Below, one piece after another: positions 1-13,398 of a stretch of 64,000 bases of DNA; within the stretch, counting starts at the first letter, position 1; every line of letters starts with the position of its first letter. Made by a program: the position numbers and the translations under genes. Below the pieces are notes generated by a model. The model was given only the letters and a program-made list of their open reading frames with translations. It did not search any database and was not told the origin of the DNA. Location of the stretch: the NCBI RefSeq assembly GCF_037392515.1, contig NC_090282.1, forward strand, positions 31,790,554-31,854,553, given 5' to 3'. This DNA is from Haliotis asinina (lineage: Eukaryota; Mollusca; Gastropoda; Lepetellida; Haliotidae).

Positions 1-1003
1 GTGGCCTCACCCACAAGGGATCACTTTTAAAGATGTAAATTATTGATGGATATCACATGCTGTTATTAACTGATATCTCATGCATGTAATACCAAGTGAT
101 ATCCCACTGCAATATGTGGGGAGAGTGGTACGAAGAGTCTTTCATCATTACATTGCCAGCAACCATCACGCCAAGTGCCAAGTGAGTTGAGATCGTTGAG
201 TCATGTCTTGCCAGATCACATGACCCTCGATACATTGTTCAATTGTTATCAAATCAAGCAAGTCAACTGTTACTATTTAAGAAGAGAAGATGGGGTGTTT
301 GAAGGATGTTTTAAGTGTATGAATGGCTGTACACAATGTCAATAAAAGCTTGCATCTGTGCTCCATTCCCAATTTCTGTCTTCATTTTCACAGTCCCTTT
401 GACTGGCTTAGAATATCAGTCTAAGAAAACAATGGCCAATGCTATCAGACTGGGATCAATTCTCAACAGCTTTTTTCACCTTGTAAATGACTCTTTTTTT
501 GTTTGACACTGGACTTTGGTGTTGTGGTTGAGCACTTTAATTATGAGGTTACCTCACCACCTCTTAAGCTGACCTTTAAAACCTCTATGTCACCGTCAGG
601 TTCAAAGTGCACAAACATGGAGTCAAAGGTCGTTGTAATGTCATTTGTCACAAAACTGGCCAGTCAATTTGTAAGGGCACCAACACTGAGTCAGTCAGCA
701 TAATTTGCTGCTTAGAGTAGCAGTTCGTGGACGTGCCTGAAACCAATTCTGATTATGTACAAGTTCGTCAGCACCATGCTCATGTTTGTTTCCTCACATG
801 TTGAATGTCCAAGACCTGCATGGCTTTCCTCCAACATTAAGCCATCACACAAAGTGGACTACTGTGCAACTCGATCTATTCAGTCCCTACTTGTTTTATG
901 AAAAGATAACATTAGAACTTCTGACAAATGTTCAAACCAAAATGCCAACACCTGGGACAATGACATTCTCAGCAAACATACATCAGGTAAAAGTTAAATG
1001 ACT
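1..1003. other. Intergenic sequence downstream of MRG15
   Basis: I see no gene here. The open frames are short, mutually inconsistent and match no family I know. A minus-strand AATAAA at 1010-1015 and another at 1404-1409 are the likely polyadenylation signals of the MRG15 gene, so transcription of that gene probably ends at about 980-1400. Confidence 0.5.
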
Positions 1004-1565
1004 CAAGACTTTATTTTCCATCATTCTACATCGTCATACAAACTTTCACATCAGCATGTGCACAATGAAGAGCATAAACGATCTGTAACAAGATCTGCTG
1101 GCAGATGATTAATATTGTCCATCAAAAGAAACATGTTGTATCTTGTGCATACATACCAGAATACGCTTACAGAACACTCTCCAGCTTGAGGATGGTTATG
1201 ATGAGTATCATAAACCTCGGAGATACTAATTGGCAACACCAATATCTAGCTCATCTTGCTGAACTAATACTGTCAATATCACTTATATCTCATATCTCAT
1301 GTAAATCTTTGTTATGCTTTAACAACAAATATTCGCCAAATATCCACAATCCATAACTTTTTTTGTTCAGTATACGTGAATAACATATTTGGCATCTTTT
1401 GTCTTTATTTGTTGCTACTGAAGATGGCAGACACTGAGAAATGAAGCATAAAAAGACACTGTTTGGAATTCTTCAGCTGATGTTGCACTCCTGGCACCTT
1501 AATCCGTCTTTGTAACCTTGCATCAACACTTGGAGATTGTCACCTTCTCGGGGAAGGCAAACCTG

Positions 1566-4500
1566 TCATATGGCTTTCCTGTGGTACTCTGGAGGAGCCA
1601 CGTAAAAGTCATTCAGACTAAATAATGTTGATGAGTTTTTCTGTAGGTATCTGGAAGAGAAAATTCATAAGAATGCAACACCTTTACTTTGAAATGTTTC
1701 TAAACGTTTGGTACTAATTTTGTAACAAACTTTGCTGGAGAGCCATGCACTAAATGAACATGTATGTACAAACTGAAACACATTTCTAACCACACATATA
1801 CAACCGATACTAAGCGATTTCATCATCTTACTCTATAGAGGCAGCTCCAGGATTGAAAATGAGTGGTTAATAAAGTAAGGTGTCTTTTCATGTTACTTCA
1901 TTCTAACAGGAACATGCATCATATCTGAATGCATGCAAGTATGTATGGGTGACTGCATTGACCTGAGAAACACAATAATATGACAAACTCGTACATGTCA
2001 ACATGTAAAATGTCTACTGTTCCACAGTCAGAGAGCTCTAGTCTACAACTCATATCACAAATTCACTCTGATCAAATTCAGCTCCACTTTTACCTTCCTT
2101 GATAATAATAACCTGTATGTTTACATTAATCACATTAATTAAATCAAAGGTTGACAGATACATTTATTTCCAGCTGTATCCTCACAATAAGCTGAAGGTA
2201 CTACTCTCCTGTCACTTACTTGAGGAAGTCGTGGATGTGGGTGAGAAGGAGCTGCACACTCTTCTCATCTAGTGCTGTGTAGGCCAGCATCCCACCCAGT
2301 TTCACTGAAAACACATGGTAACATAGTAACACCTGTAATAAGTTCTAACGAAAAACAATTTTGAAAAGTGAGAGCGCCAGACCGAGGCCAGGCTTATATA
2401 ACCTCCCTCAGGGAGCTGTCCGCAAGGTCCAGCTGACCTCTAATTTTAACTCGAAAATGAGGTAGCAACAATACCTACAAAATAAAACACTTCGGCATAA
2501 TTATATATTACTATTGTAACATTAGTATCCTTTGTCACATCAGTAGTACACATTGTAACATTATTGTAACATAACACTAAGACATATTGTAACACTAGTA
2601 ACATTGTAACACTAGCATCCATTGTCACACTAGCACCATTGTAATACTAGTACCATTGTAACACTAGCACCAATTGTCACACTAGTACACATTGTAAAAC
2701 TAGCACCAATTGTCACACTAGTACACATTGTAACACTATTGTAACACAACACTAAGACACACTGTAACTCTAGTACCATTGTAATACTAGCATCCATTGT
2801 CACACTAGTACACATTGTAAAACTAGCACCAATTGTCACACTAGTACACATTGTAACACTATTGTAACATAACACTAAGACACACTGTAACTCTAGTACC
2901 ACTGTAACGCTAGCACCAATTGTCACACTAGTACACATTGTAAAACTAGCACCAATTGTCACACTAGTACACATTGTAAAACTAGCACCAATTGTCACAC
3001 TAGTACACATTGTAACACTATTGTAACACAACACTAAGACACACTGTAACTCTAGTACCATTGTAATACTAGCATCCATTGTCACACTAGTACACATTGT
3101 AAAACTAGCACCAATTGTCACACTAGTACACATTGTAACACTATTGTAACACAACACTAAGACACACTGTAACTCTAGTACCATTGTAATACTAGCATCC
3201 ATTGTCACACTAGTACACATTGTAAAACTAGCACCAATTGTCACACTAGTACACATTGTAACACTATTGTAACACAACACTAAGACACACTGTAACTCTA
3301 GTACCATTGTAACACTAGCACCAATTGTCACACTAGTACACATTGTAAAACTAGCACCAATTGTCACACTAGTACACATTGTAACACTATTGTAACACAA
3401 CACTAAGACACACTGTAACTCTAGTACCATTGTAACACTAGCACCAATTGTCACACTAGTACACATTGTAAAACTAGCACCAATTGTCACACTAGTACAC
3501 ATTGTAACACTATTGTAACATAACACTAAGACACACTGTAACTCTAGTACCACTGTAACGCTAGCACCAATTGTCACACTAGTACACATTGTAACACTAG
3601 CACCAATTGTCACACTAGTACACATTGTAAAACTAGCACCAATTGTCACACTAGTACACATTGTAACACTATTGTAACATAACACTAAGACACACTGTAA
3701 CTCTAGTACCACTGTAACGCTAGCACCAATTGTCACACTAGTACACATTGTAACACATATTGTAACCCTATAGCCCTTTGTAAGACTTTATAGAACATAT
3801 GGTAACATTAGAAGATGTTGTGACACACACTGTAAACTGCAGTTCTTGTACACTGCTGAGAGTTACCTTGAATTTCAAACTAATTGGTCTTAGAAGACTA
3901 AAATTAATAGGAAAATACATACATTTTGATAAAAATTTTGACTTTTTGAAAGGTCTTTATTTTCTTAAATTCTTGGGTAAGTTAATATTAAATTCAATAC
4001 AAAAATGTTATAAAATCTTAGTAATAAAGTGTCTGTTTATTGCTTCCATTGTCAGGAAATTCAAGTCACCCATGTAAAACACTGTTACTAACAGAGTTTA
4101 CTAAAAGGCATTTCAACAAATTGTTGTTAAATTGCAACATTATTAATGATTCCACTTACCAAACAAGCGAAGAAGATGCACCGCACCATAGATGCTGCAC
4201 ATACTGGCATCTGACTTTTCGGATAATATCTGTGGACACAATCAGTGGTATTCAAGCCATCAGCAGATTACACTAACATTAACTGCCTCAGGTTTCACAA
4301 TTCAGTCACAACATGGATTGGCAACAAACATCTGTTCCGTTTGTATAATCTACACGTAACAGATCAACATACATAACTGGTGTGAGCGAGGGCTGGGACG
4401 GGTCCAACTTTTCTTGTGGGAATGACCACCATCTATTACCCTACCCGTCCTGGATACCCATTACGTTACTTCCTGTCTTCATGTTTGCAAGAAATAGCAA

Positions 4501-7500
4501 TATTTTCTTCAGCTCAGAGGCTACAGTTTCAAGTTTTTCAACATCTTAACCATGTATTATTTCAAAACAGGTGAGTGCACAATTATATCTAAATCTTCAA
4601 AGACAATACATCCTATTAATCTTGCAAGAATTACATATTACACTAATCAAGCTATTAGTCACAAGAACAGTCCAGGTCCGTGTTTTGGGACAGATACACA
4701 GGTCATATTCATTACTTATCTGTCCCAGGCATGAGGGTTACCCATCCCAGTCCTACTCTGAGCAACTGGTGTGACTAATGTCAACTGTGTAACATGCATC
4801 AATCATAGTTTGTTTTTGTTTGCTGGTTGTTTATTCCAGATACAGTCCTGTGCTCTGTAAATAATTGTGTTTGGACCAGACAACCCAGTGATGAACAGCA
4901 TGAGCATTGATCAATGTAATTGGGATATAATATGTCGATCAAGTCAGCAAACCTGACTATCCAATCCCTCTTTAGCAAACATGAATTACTGAAGATTAAT
5001 TCTACCACACATCTTAAAGAGCTGCATGACTGTTTACACTGTGTTGATAACCAGGCTGATTTAACACAATGACAATGGTATATACCTCTCCATATTGGGG
5101 TCTCTCAAACTTGTAGAGGAGCTGTGTGCCCAACATAACATTGAAGTACTCCTGGATTCCATGGGACATTTCAATCACAGCGTCTCTGTACAACACAGGA
5201 AGCAAGTGGCCAATAACTGACAGTCTAATCAGAAGCAAGTATTCCAAAGTCAGTGTAGAATACACTATAAGTACTGATAACATATAAAGTCCTGTGCAAA
5301 ACTTTCTCGTGGTACTTTCAGTATGTGTTCAATTTAATGGTTTCATTCAGGAATAATGTTTGGTGAGCCTCATAAAATGTAACTTGTGCTCCTGCAAAAT
5401 CTTGGTTTTTCTTACTAGAAAATCTATCATAATGTCTTCAGAAAAAATCTAGAGAACATGGTGAAATAATGAATAACAGTATCTTAAATAAAACCTCACA
5501 ATTCAACTGACGGGGAGAAACACTTACTTATTTGGATTATTGGCTTTGGATGTTTTCGTCTTGACATATTCGTCTAGGATATTTTCCACAGTCTGTCTGG
5601 CTGGAAGAGTGACCAGCTGGAACAAGGAAGGTCAGTGCATACTGTATTTGCTGTATATACTGTATTTAGTAAGGGCCACGATAAGCATCCCCTGAACGTG
5701 TGGGCAAATCTGTATGTAAGTTCAGATGCACACCCGAATTAAACACAAAATCTATGTGACAGTCCATATTTCTAGTGTCTATTACATACTTTTAGAAAAA
5801 GCAGCTCAGAAGGTATAGACAATTTCCAAACAAATATTATCAAACATGCTTTTCTTTCATTAAGTTTGTACAATGTTTTCCAAAATATCAAGTATGAGGT
5901 ACATGTTTACTTTGTGCAGGGATGGAAGCACTGATGTTAACTGTTAAACTTGTACAGATACATCAGTTCCCAAGAGGGGGATCAAACCTATGTCAGACCA
6001 ATAAGTTCCTTAACCACTAGACTGTTCCTCATGTGACACCCACTGGGCAGTTTGTAATAAACTGTCTCTGCAAGACAAACTGTGTGCAGGTACCCTGCAC
6101 ACAAACCTATGTCTGACCAATAAGTTCTTAAACCACTAGGCTATCCTTCAAAGTCACATGACACCCACTGGACAGTTTGTAATAAACTTAGCTCAGCATC
6201 TCTGCAAGACAAGTTGTGTGCAGGTACCCTGCAATATTACAACTATTATATAAATCACCTTGAACACTGACCAGGGAAAAAACAGACAAGCTGGGTTCTT
6301 ACCATTTTCTGTCTAGTTATAAGGTCCCAGTCATCAACTAGCCACTGTTTCAGCTCATCTGGCACACGAATCTTTACCTCAATCTTTGACGTGAATGATT
6401 CATCCTGGAACATTGGACAACTCAGTTCAACATGTCGATTATAATGCATATTGTACACTCAATGGGGGCTTATATGCTTATTGAGGGAGAACAATGAGCA
6501 TCCTGGCTGTGAATATAGGTTCCAGTAACTGTGTTTGTTGTGAGAGGTGGCTAAATGGACTGGGTGTCCAGGCTTGGTGACAGACTTGATGCATGACATT
6601 ACATCCAAACTGTATTTATTGATGTTACAGACTGCCAACACATAACGATAATACTGTGAGTGCTGCAAATGGAACATATGTCATATTTCAGATTACACAT
6701 ACTTTGTAAAGTACAATTTCTACCACCAACCAGCCTAATATGCCAGTCACTGGATTGTTTGGACTTAAATAACAACATACTACCATCATACATCCTGAAT
6801 GAAGCTGAATGCAGATAGACCAGGCAATCAAGTGACTGATATCGTGAGCATCAAACCATGCTATCAGAGTACCACAACATGCTATCAACCAATTAACCAA
6901 GCAAGACAACCAATCTTTAGGTTAAAAATTCCCAGGAATCGCCATGTGTTATATATTACAGTAAAGTACAGAATGTTACTTTGGCCTTTTGAAAAAAATT
7001 AGTAGCCTGAGGGAGAGTAATTTCTAAGGAGTGAGAAGAGTTATTTCTAATGCTGCAAACATCAGTAATGAGATATCTGATTTGATGCTGATGTTCACAT
7101 GATAAACATGTAACAAAGCAACTTGAGATTTCAACTTCTAATTTGTCTTGACTTACTGATTCCACAGTGGCATCAGTTCTGGCTCTCTTTCTCTTTGGTT
7201 CTGGAGCGGGTGTCGGTGTCTCTGCTTTAGGTTGTTCCGCTGTAGAAGGTGGGGGTGGTACAGGTGTGGATGTACCTGCAGAGGCAAATGCAATCAGTGC
7301 ATCAGAACACTGAGCTGACTATATCTCAGTATTACAACAATACATCAACCTACGTAGAGGTAGGGTATAAATATATAATTACCTGATGTTTGTTCTTTCC
7401 CTTCCTTGTTGGAGCTGTTATTGACCTTCTGCTTCTGTTTTTCACTGGATGGTGTTGAAGCTCTCTCCTTTTCTCTCTCTCTTTCCTTGTCTTTTTCCTT

Positions 7501-10500
7501 TTCTTGTTTTTTGGCTGTTTCCTTCTCCATCCGTTTTGCCGCTCGTAGCTTCTTGTTGGCAGCTCTGTCAATATGATCACCATCTTAGAGCAAAGTCTCC
7601 AAATATTTCCATGTCTGGCAAAATAACACAGGTCTTCTATGCTGCTTGTAAAATATCTGTCTGTCTGTCTGTCTGTCATATACTTTTATATATATATTAT
7701 AATGGAGTCTTCTCCCAGTAGATAAATTTGAAACATGAAAAGATATGAAGAAAGTGACGAGAATACTGAGCATGCAGTGGTACATATATAACAAGCAGTT
7801 TCTGTAATAATTACATGACACAGATTGTTTAATGCTGCACTCAGCAATATACCAACTTTATGGTGTAGCTGGCTCTGTACACATTCAAGACTAGACCAGA
7901 CAATCCAGTGATCAACAGTATGAGCACTAATCTACACAATGGAGATATGACATGCCTCAACCAAATAAACATCAAGAAGGATTTTAAGTTTCCATTTGTT
8001 GTTTTTATCCCTGCTCTCAGAAATATTCCAATGATGTGACAACAGTTACATACAAACCTAACAATCCAGAGAGCGACACCATGTGCATGATCTCCACAAC
8101 TGAGACATAATGACACGCATAAGTTGGAAAGTCTAATCAAGATATCATTTTGGTTGCCTTTTACAAGACTGTCTAAAACTTGTTGATGTTGAAACATTTA
8201 CGTACCCATGAGCTTTTGATAATTCTTTCTGTTTCTGCAAACTAGCTTCGTTGAATTTCAGAACACGACTCTCAGGCACCCATTCGTCCCAGCTGAAAAG
8301 AAAACGAAAACGATCATGTCATCTGATGCCATACTCACTTGAAATGTAACAAGTGATGTTCCATCACACAAACATTTATGTGTATAGGACATAGCTGTCT
8401 TTTATGAGTGAGTGAGTGAGTGAGTGAGTTTTACGCTACACTCAACAATATTCCAACTATTTGGTGGTGGTCTATAAATAATCGAGCCTGGACCAGACAA
8501 TCCAGTGACCAACAACATAAGCATCGATCTGCACAATTGGGAACTGATGACATGTGACAACCAAGACAGTGAGTCTGACCACCAAATGCCCTCAGTTGCC
8601 TCTTACAACAAGCACAGTCGCTTATAACTGAGTGATATGTTTTAGGATGGTTCATGTGACAAACAAGACAAGAGTGAATATTCTTAAGTGACTGAAAACC
8701 CTAAACACGTGCATTCTGATGACAATGATATATGTCAAGTGTCAAATTGCATGGATAGCATGAAGCATGTACAACGCGGATAAACTGAGTGAGTATTAGT
8801 TTTGCCCTTTTCAGCAATACTTCAGGAACATCATGGCAGGGGAAACCAGAAATGGGCTTCACACACTGTGTCCATGTGGGGAATAGAACCTTGGTCTTTG
8901 GGGTGACAGGTGATTGCTCTAGCCTATTAGTAGTACGCTCTAACCACTCAGCTACCCCAAAGCAGATAAACAATTACATCAGACAGAATACCACACAACT
9001 TTTAGCTGTGGTATTTTCACATAGATAACTGGTATAAACATTCTGCATTCCTTATTAGTAATTTGGAATGATAATCTTAAACGGCATGACAAAGTCGACA
9101 AATTTAGATGTAAAGGTAAACTATATCTATTTCATAATCTATGCAATATCAACTACCAGTGTACCACACAAAATTTTTTTGTTTGCGAATATGACATGAC
9201 ACTTCAACATACAATCCATTGCCACAATGCCAGTACTCACTTTTTGTTCCATCCATTGTAATGAATGAAATAGCGGGTGATCTTTTCCTTCACTTCGTAC
9301 TTGACACACTGGAAGAATACAAAGCATGCAGTATACCATCATTTGAAAACAGCTCACAGATAGTCTGTGAGACACATAAATAGGTTTACTAGTTCAGCTA
9401 AACCCAAGATTGCTTCGCATTTCCAAGAACTGTGAAATGACTGTCTTGAGTTGAAGCTCAATAACATTTTCGCAAAATCTTCCAAAAAATTTATGAAAAA
9501 TACTACTGTATGAGGTTGAACAACACCCATATCTTTCAAATAACTATAATTAATCTGGTTAATCTGGTATGGTATGATGTGAAAGTCAATTAAGAATGAA
9601 AAAAAACAATACAAATATACAGAGGATGTTGAGAGACTAAGTTGTGTGGAGTACTACTTCTTGAGATACATGAAATTGTTATCTCTTCTCATATACAAAC
9701 CAATTCTTTTATTGCAAAACTGTTACACTTACAGAAAGCCATTCTCAATTTAAATTTTATTTTAATGACACCAACTAAAGAATGGAATGGAATTTATGTC
9801 AATACAACATGCTTCTCTCATGAGTAAGTGAGTGAGTGAGTGAGTTTAGTTTTACATCGCACTCAGCAATATTCCAGCTATATGGCGGCAGTCTGTAAAT
9901 AATCGAGTCTGGACCAAACAATCCAGTGATCATGAGCATCGATCTGCACAATTGGGAACCGAGAACATGTGCCAACTAAGTCAGCAAGTCTGACCACCTG
10001 ATCTTGTTAGTCGCCTCTTACAACAAGCATAGTCGCCTTTTATGGCAAGCATGGGTTGCTGAAGGCCTGTTCTACCCCAGGACCTTCACGGGTCGCTTCT
10101 CTCATGAGGTGTATTACAGATATGTCAGAAGGTGATGCCAGTTAAAATGAAAGAGCTGATTTTGTTGTAACATGTCATCATCAGAAAGTGAGGGTATTTG
10201 TAGTTTACTGATGCACTCAGCAATTTTCTAGATATGAGATGGAGATCATAGTTAAGATCTGAATATCGACCAGACAAAGCAGTGGTTGATGTAACTGAGG
10301 ACTAATAAGTAATATCATCTACACATACATTAGCTGCTCTTTGTCACACACACCCATCAGACAACTTCTGTTTTGCTTGTCATCATGAGCTATAATTCCA
10401 GTTGTCATACAAACCTTAGCTTCATACAGGAGAGGTCCATGGAAGCACAACACCTTTTCTCCTGAAAGAAACCAATACTTTAACACTTTAACAATGTAAA

Positions 10501-13398
10501 ATAAAGAACTTCATGCACATCCCAACAGTCCAACTAGTTATCACAGTGATGACAACCACCTGATAACAGTGATATCCTCAAGTTTGTTAAGTCAATACTA
10601 TTTACATGTTCCATTTTGAAACTAAAATTAGTTCAGGCAGTTTAAACATAGATAATTTCCCTTGATTGATTTGTATTGATGAACAGCTTGCAGGTCTGAA
10701 GTGAAAGATTACAGCACAGAATTTAAGGGCTTTTGTTTGTGAAATAGTAAAAACCCATCTGAGACCAACTCATGTTATCCCGGGACAAGGTGAATAGTGA
10801 CTCTTGCTTATCTCAAAGGATTTCATATTGGCAAAGGGCCATGAAAACTACTTCAATTTTAGTTCATAACAGGAATGATAACTCTATTCCTGTTTGATTG
10901 CAATGGTACTTCCTATCACCGAAGTAATCAAATACTGTATAGCTGGTTTTGGTTTTGCTTATTTATTTTAAAGAAATGAACCTCTTTGATACAACAGGGG
11001 TTAACAAATCCCATCCCCTGATGCCCAAGACAAAACAGTTTTCATTTCGGGCAATCAGATAATGGTATCTTACTTGTCCATGGGCTACTAGATAATTTCC
11101 ACATATGGTTTCAAATTGATAATATAAGTAGAGATATCTTTCCTTCCTATTTATTTCTGCCCAATAAATAGTCCAGTAGACATTAACATCAAATACTGCA
11201 CTGATTTATTCTTTCATGATTTCATTATCATGATCAAGTCATAAAATCAAGACAAGGGAAAATTGGTCAGGACAAGTTACTTTTCTTAAGTCGTAGCAAG
11301 TGACTTTTAAAAAATTCTGAACCCTAGAACAGCTAAAAGATGGAGAAAAACATACTTGTTAAGGTAATATCCTGACAAAATTATTACCAGATGTTCACCT
11401 GATATTTCCAATAATATACTAGTATCTGAAAAGGGTTTAATAATCACAAACAGAATTTGTTTTAATGAATACTAGTATGCAAATAAAATTTATTAAAAAG
11501 ACCCAGCTACATTAAATCCCAAAGCAGAAACTCAAAAATGACTGATATGAACATTTCTGTGAGCTTGCTGTCATACCCAAAGTGGAATTTTAAATGAATT
11601 CATTGAAAAATGTATTAAATGACCCCCAAAATGGCAAACTAAGATACATGCATTCCCAAAGATGTGAAATATATGCTCAATGTTAAAGATTAAAATTGAT
11701 TAGTTCCATACAAATATGACATTATTGTTTCGACAAGCGTAGAGTTCCTAGAACTGTTGCAAGCACACATACAATCACCACAACAAGCCTGCAAGATCAT
11801 CAGAAATACACTCAGTTGGACCAGTGAGAGCAGGCATGCCAACTAACACACTTTTGTGGATTTGAATCTCTGAATTAGACAGCATAATTCTGTTAGCTAC
11901 ATTCTTACTACTTTCAATATGACACCATATATTTTTCATGATTTATTTTAAACAATAACATAATGCCATAAACGATTTAAGTAGTTGGAATAATATTTAT
12001 CAAAGCATCGCAACCACTACACCGCATACAAAGCATCGACAGGAAGGATGAGTCTTTTCCTACACATGAAGCATGTACAGGGGAATGAATCTTCTTGAAG
12101 GTTACAGAAAGGTAAAAAAGCACACATACTGTATTTTAATAAGACAAGGTATTGAGGAAAGTATACAACAACCTAGAAGATATTTTCACCGAGACTGAAG
12201 AGCGTCACAAGTTGGATTTTAACATTTAGGGAGTAGTCCACTTTATCAGGTGCACTTTTTAAAAATAATTAGTGCTGCTGGGGCTAAAATGCACTTCACC
12301 AGATAATTGACTTTGTTAATTAGTGAATAACTCTGGGCTGTCATACCAGGAAGGCTAAAATTTATTTTTCAGATGTCCTGGTAGAGCTAAAATGTATATT
12401 TCTGATTTCAATGGAGTGCTAATTTCCAAGGGATAAACATGAAATGGGGAGTACCACCAAAGGTGAAGATATAGGGCTGGGAAGCATAATCCATGTCTCT
12501 ATACCCTAACCCTAGGGATCGAAAGGGTGCCATTCCCTAACACTAAGGATTGTGAAAGGTGGTTTGCCAATGAAGAAGTGCAGTTGTTTAAAGCAGAGCA
12601 CAGGTGCACGAGGCAAGCAGTGATATGGCGAGACAACAGGTTCAGTTTAGTACACAAATTGTTCCTTGGTTGGTGCCTGGTAAACTGCATTATTGCCAAC
12701 AATACAACTTCAAGCTATGTGTATTTTATTCAGTGACAGCAGAAATTAGCTGGAAAGTAACTTCTAACAATATAATGCTACAGTAGTAATATTGTACTTA
12801 CAATATGTTATTTGTTAATAAAACTGAACAGCTGAAATTTACTTCTGTGAAGGCTACATCTAACACTTGACAGCGTTTGAAAGTAAATGACTCATGAAAG
12901 GTTACTTTGTGCAGTCTCACACACATCCAAAGCAATTTACATATGTCTAGAACAAAAGTCTATGCTTTCACATTAAATACTAGCAAATGGTACATGGTGT
13001 TACGTATTTATTACTGACACGTTAAATGTAGTGGGGGAAAACAGTAATCACAACAACCTGTTAAACAGGACATAATCATGATAATGACACATATGCTATA
13101 CCATGTATAAAATTGTGCATGGTTTACATATTATTTTGTATTGACGTTTTGTTTATATGCTTTTTGAAATAAAAATAGACGCCAAAAATTTTACTTGCAT
13201 GGAAAAGAAATGATTCTTAACAAAATAACCACGCAGTTTCACGATTGTTTCATGCTTTATGCATGTGAAACCTTCTTCACGAATTTCCCACCACCCCTGC
13301 ACGAAAACTGTATGACAATATCTGAGAAAGTAAATTCCGCTAGATGTTATCTAAATCACGAATACATTACCATCTTGAAACTTCATTTTGGGCGGCAT
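1566..13398 (-). CDS. MORF4L1: Mortality factor 4-like protein 1 (MRG15), complete, 12 coding exons
   Basis: MRG15 is a nuclear chromatin protein that binds H3K36-methylated nucleosomes through its chromodomain and bridges NuA4/TIP60 acetyltransferase and Sin3/HDAC complexes through its MRG domain. Minus-strand exons: 13398-13371, 10461-10415, 9308-9241, 8292-8206, 7564-7383, 7275-7157, 6404-6303, 5616-5528, 5185-5086, 4229-4160, 2304-2220, 1650-1566. They sum to 1062 nt, giving 353 aa, with GT-AG borders and matching phases throughout. The start is [10 protein letters not shown], followed by a chromodomain at about residues 10-65 with the aromatic stretch YNGWNKNWDEW. A Lys/Glu-rich linker (exon 5) and a basic KRKRAR segment come next, then the MRG domain with [33 protein letters not shown] and the C-terminal APPEYHRKA. 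Length is close to the longer human isoform as I remember it. Introns hold SINEs and a large minisatellite (2590-3760). The first exon codes for only nine residues plus one base, but its position, phase and sequence fit. Confidence 0.93.
2590..3760. repeat. Minisatellite, 123/159-bp higher-order repeat built on a 36-bp subunit, in MRG15 intron 10
   Basis: The marker string cactaagacacactgtaac recurs at 2750, 2873, 3032, 3155, 3278, 3401, 3524 and 3683. The spacings are 123, 159, 123, 123, 123, 123 and 159 bp. The 159-bp units carry one extra 36-bp subunit (start actagcaccaattgtcac). All these lengths are multiples of three, which keeps a 372-codon frame open on the minus strand. That frame is a by-product of the repeat and not a gene. 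The array lies between MRG15 coding exons 10 and 11. Confidence 0.92.
4850..4975 (-). repeat. SINE family 1, diverged fragment
   Basis: It matches the family-1 core (tgtaaataat..tggaccagacaa..ccagtga..gcatgagcat..gatca). The full-length reference copy is at 9825-10094. It lies in an MRG15 intron and lacks clear ends. Confidence 0.7.
5987..6234 (-). repeat. Tandem duplication of a family-2 SINE head fragment
   Basis: Two copies begin with cctatgtcagaccaataag (5987) and cctatgtctgaccaataag (6106). Both end in tgtgcaggtaccctgca (to 6098 and 6234). The second copy has about 17 extra bases. On the minus strand each contains a tRNA-like stretch (cctagtggtttaagaact). It lies in MRG15 intron 7. Confidence 0.7.
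7658..7679. repeat. (GTCT)n microsatellite
   Basis: About five CTGT/GTCT units lie in an MRG15 intron, close to exon 5. Confidence 0.8.
7835..8170 (-). repeat. SINE family 1, two adjacent diverged fragments
   Basis: Segments 7835-7965 (tgctgcactcagcaatat.., gaccagacaatccagtgatc) and 7999-8165 (ctcagaaatattcca.., aacaatccagagagcg) are two degenerate copies in the same orientation, apparently one inserted beside the other. Confidence 0.6.
8407..8645 (-). repeat. SINE family 1, near full length
   Basis: It begins (plus reading) with a (GAGT)n tail at 8407 and then has ttttacgctacactcaacaa, ataatcgagcctggaccag and agcatcgatctgcacaattg. It ends near the gcctcttacaacaagcac segment. It lies in MRG15 intron 3. 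Confidence 0.85.
8785..8959 (-). repeat. SINE family 2 (tRNA-like head), near full length
   Basis: Read on the minus strand it starts ggggtagctgagtggttaga, with a B-box-like ggttctattcc, then cacatgg and aagcccatttctggtttccc, and ends with a short (ACTC) tail. This matches the copies at 38824, 56173, 57525 and 63754. Confidence 0.8.
9825..10094 (-). repeat. SINE family 1, full-length reference copy with 14-bp target-site duplication
   Basis: It is flanked by a perfect 14-bp duplication gcttctctcatgag at 9811-9824 and 10095-10108. On the minus strand it starts cccgtgaaggtcctggggta and carries tRNA-promoter-like boxes (tggtcagacttg, then cggttcccaattg). It ends ..ttccagctatat reversed into a (ACTC)n tail. 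The target-site duplication and simple-sequence tail show LINE-mediated retrotransposition. It lies in MRG15 intron 2. Confidence 0.92.
10200..10300 (-). repeat. SINE family 1, degenerate fragment
   Basis: actgatgcactcagcaattt.. and cgaccagacaaagcagtgg match the family-1 core weakly. Confidence 0.45.
10462..13370. other. MRG15 intron 1 (2.9 kb), no recognised feature
   Basis: AT-rich sequence between the first two coding exons. Apart from simple AT stretches I see no SINE, ORF or structured repeat in it. Confidence 0.6.

Noticed and set aside
2630-3748. 372-codon open frame on the minus strand
   Set aside because: It lies wholly in a minisatellite whose unit is a multiple of three bases, inside an MRG15 intron. 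The peptide is a mechanical repeat without family similarity.
2590-3760. Possible CRISPR-like array because of the regular repeats
   Set aside because: The intervening segments are themselves repeated, there are no cas genes, and the context is an animal intron.
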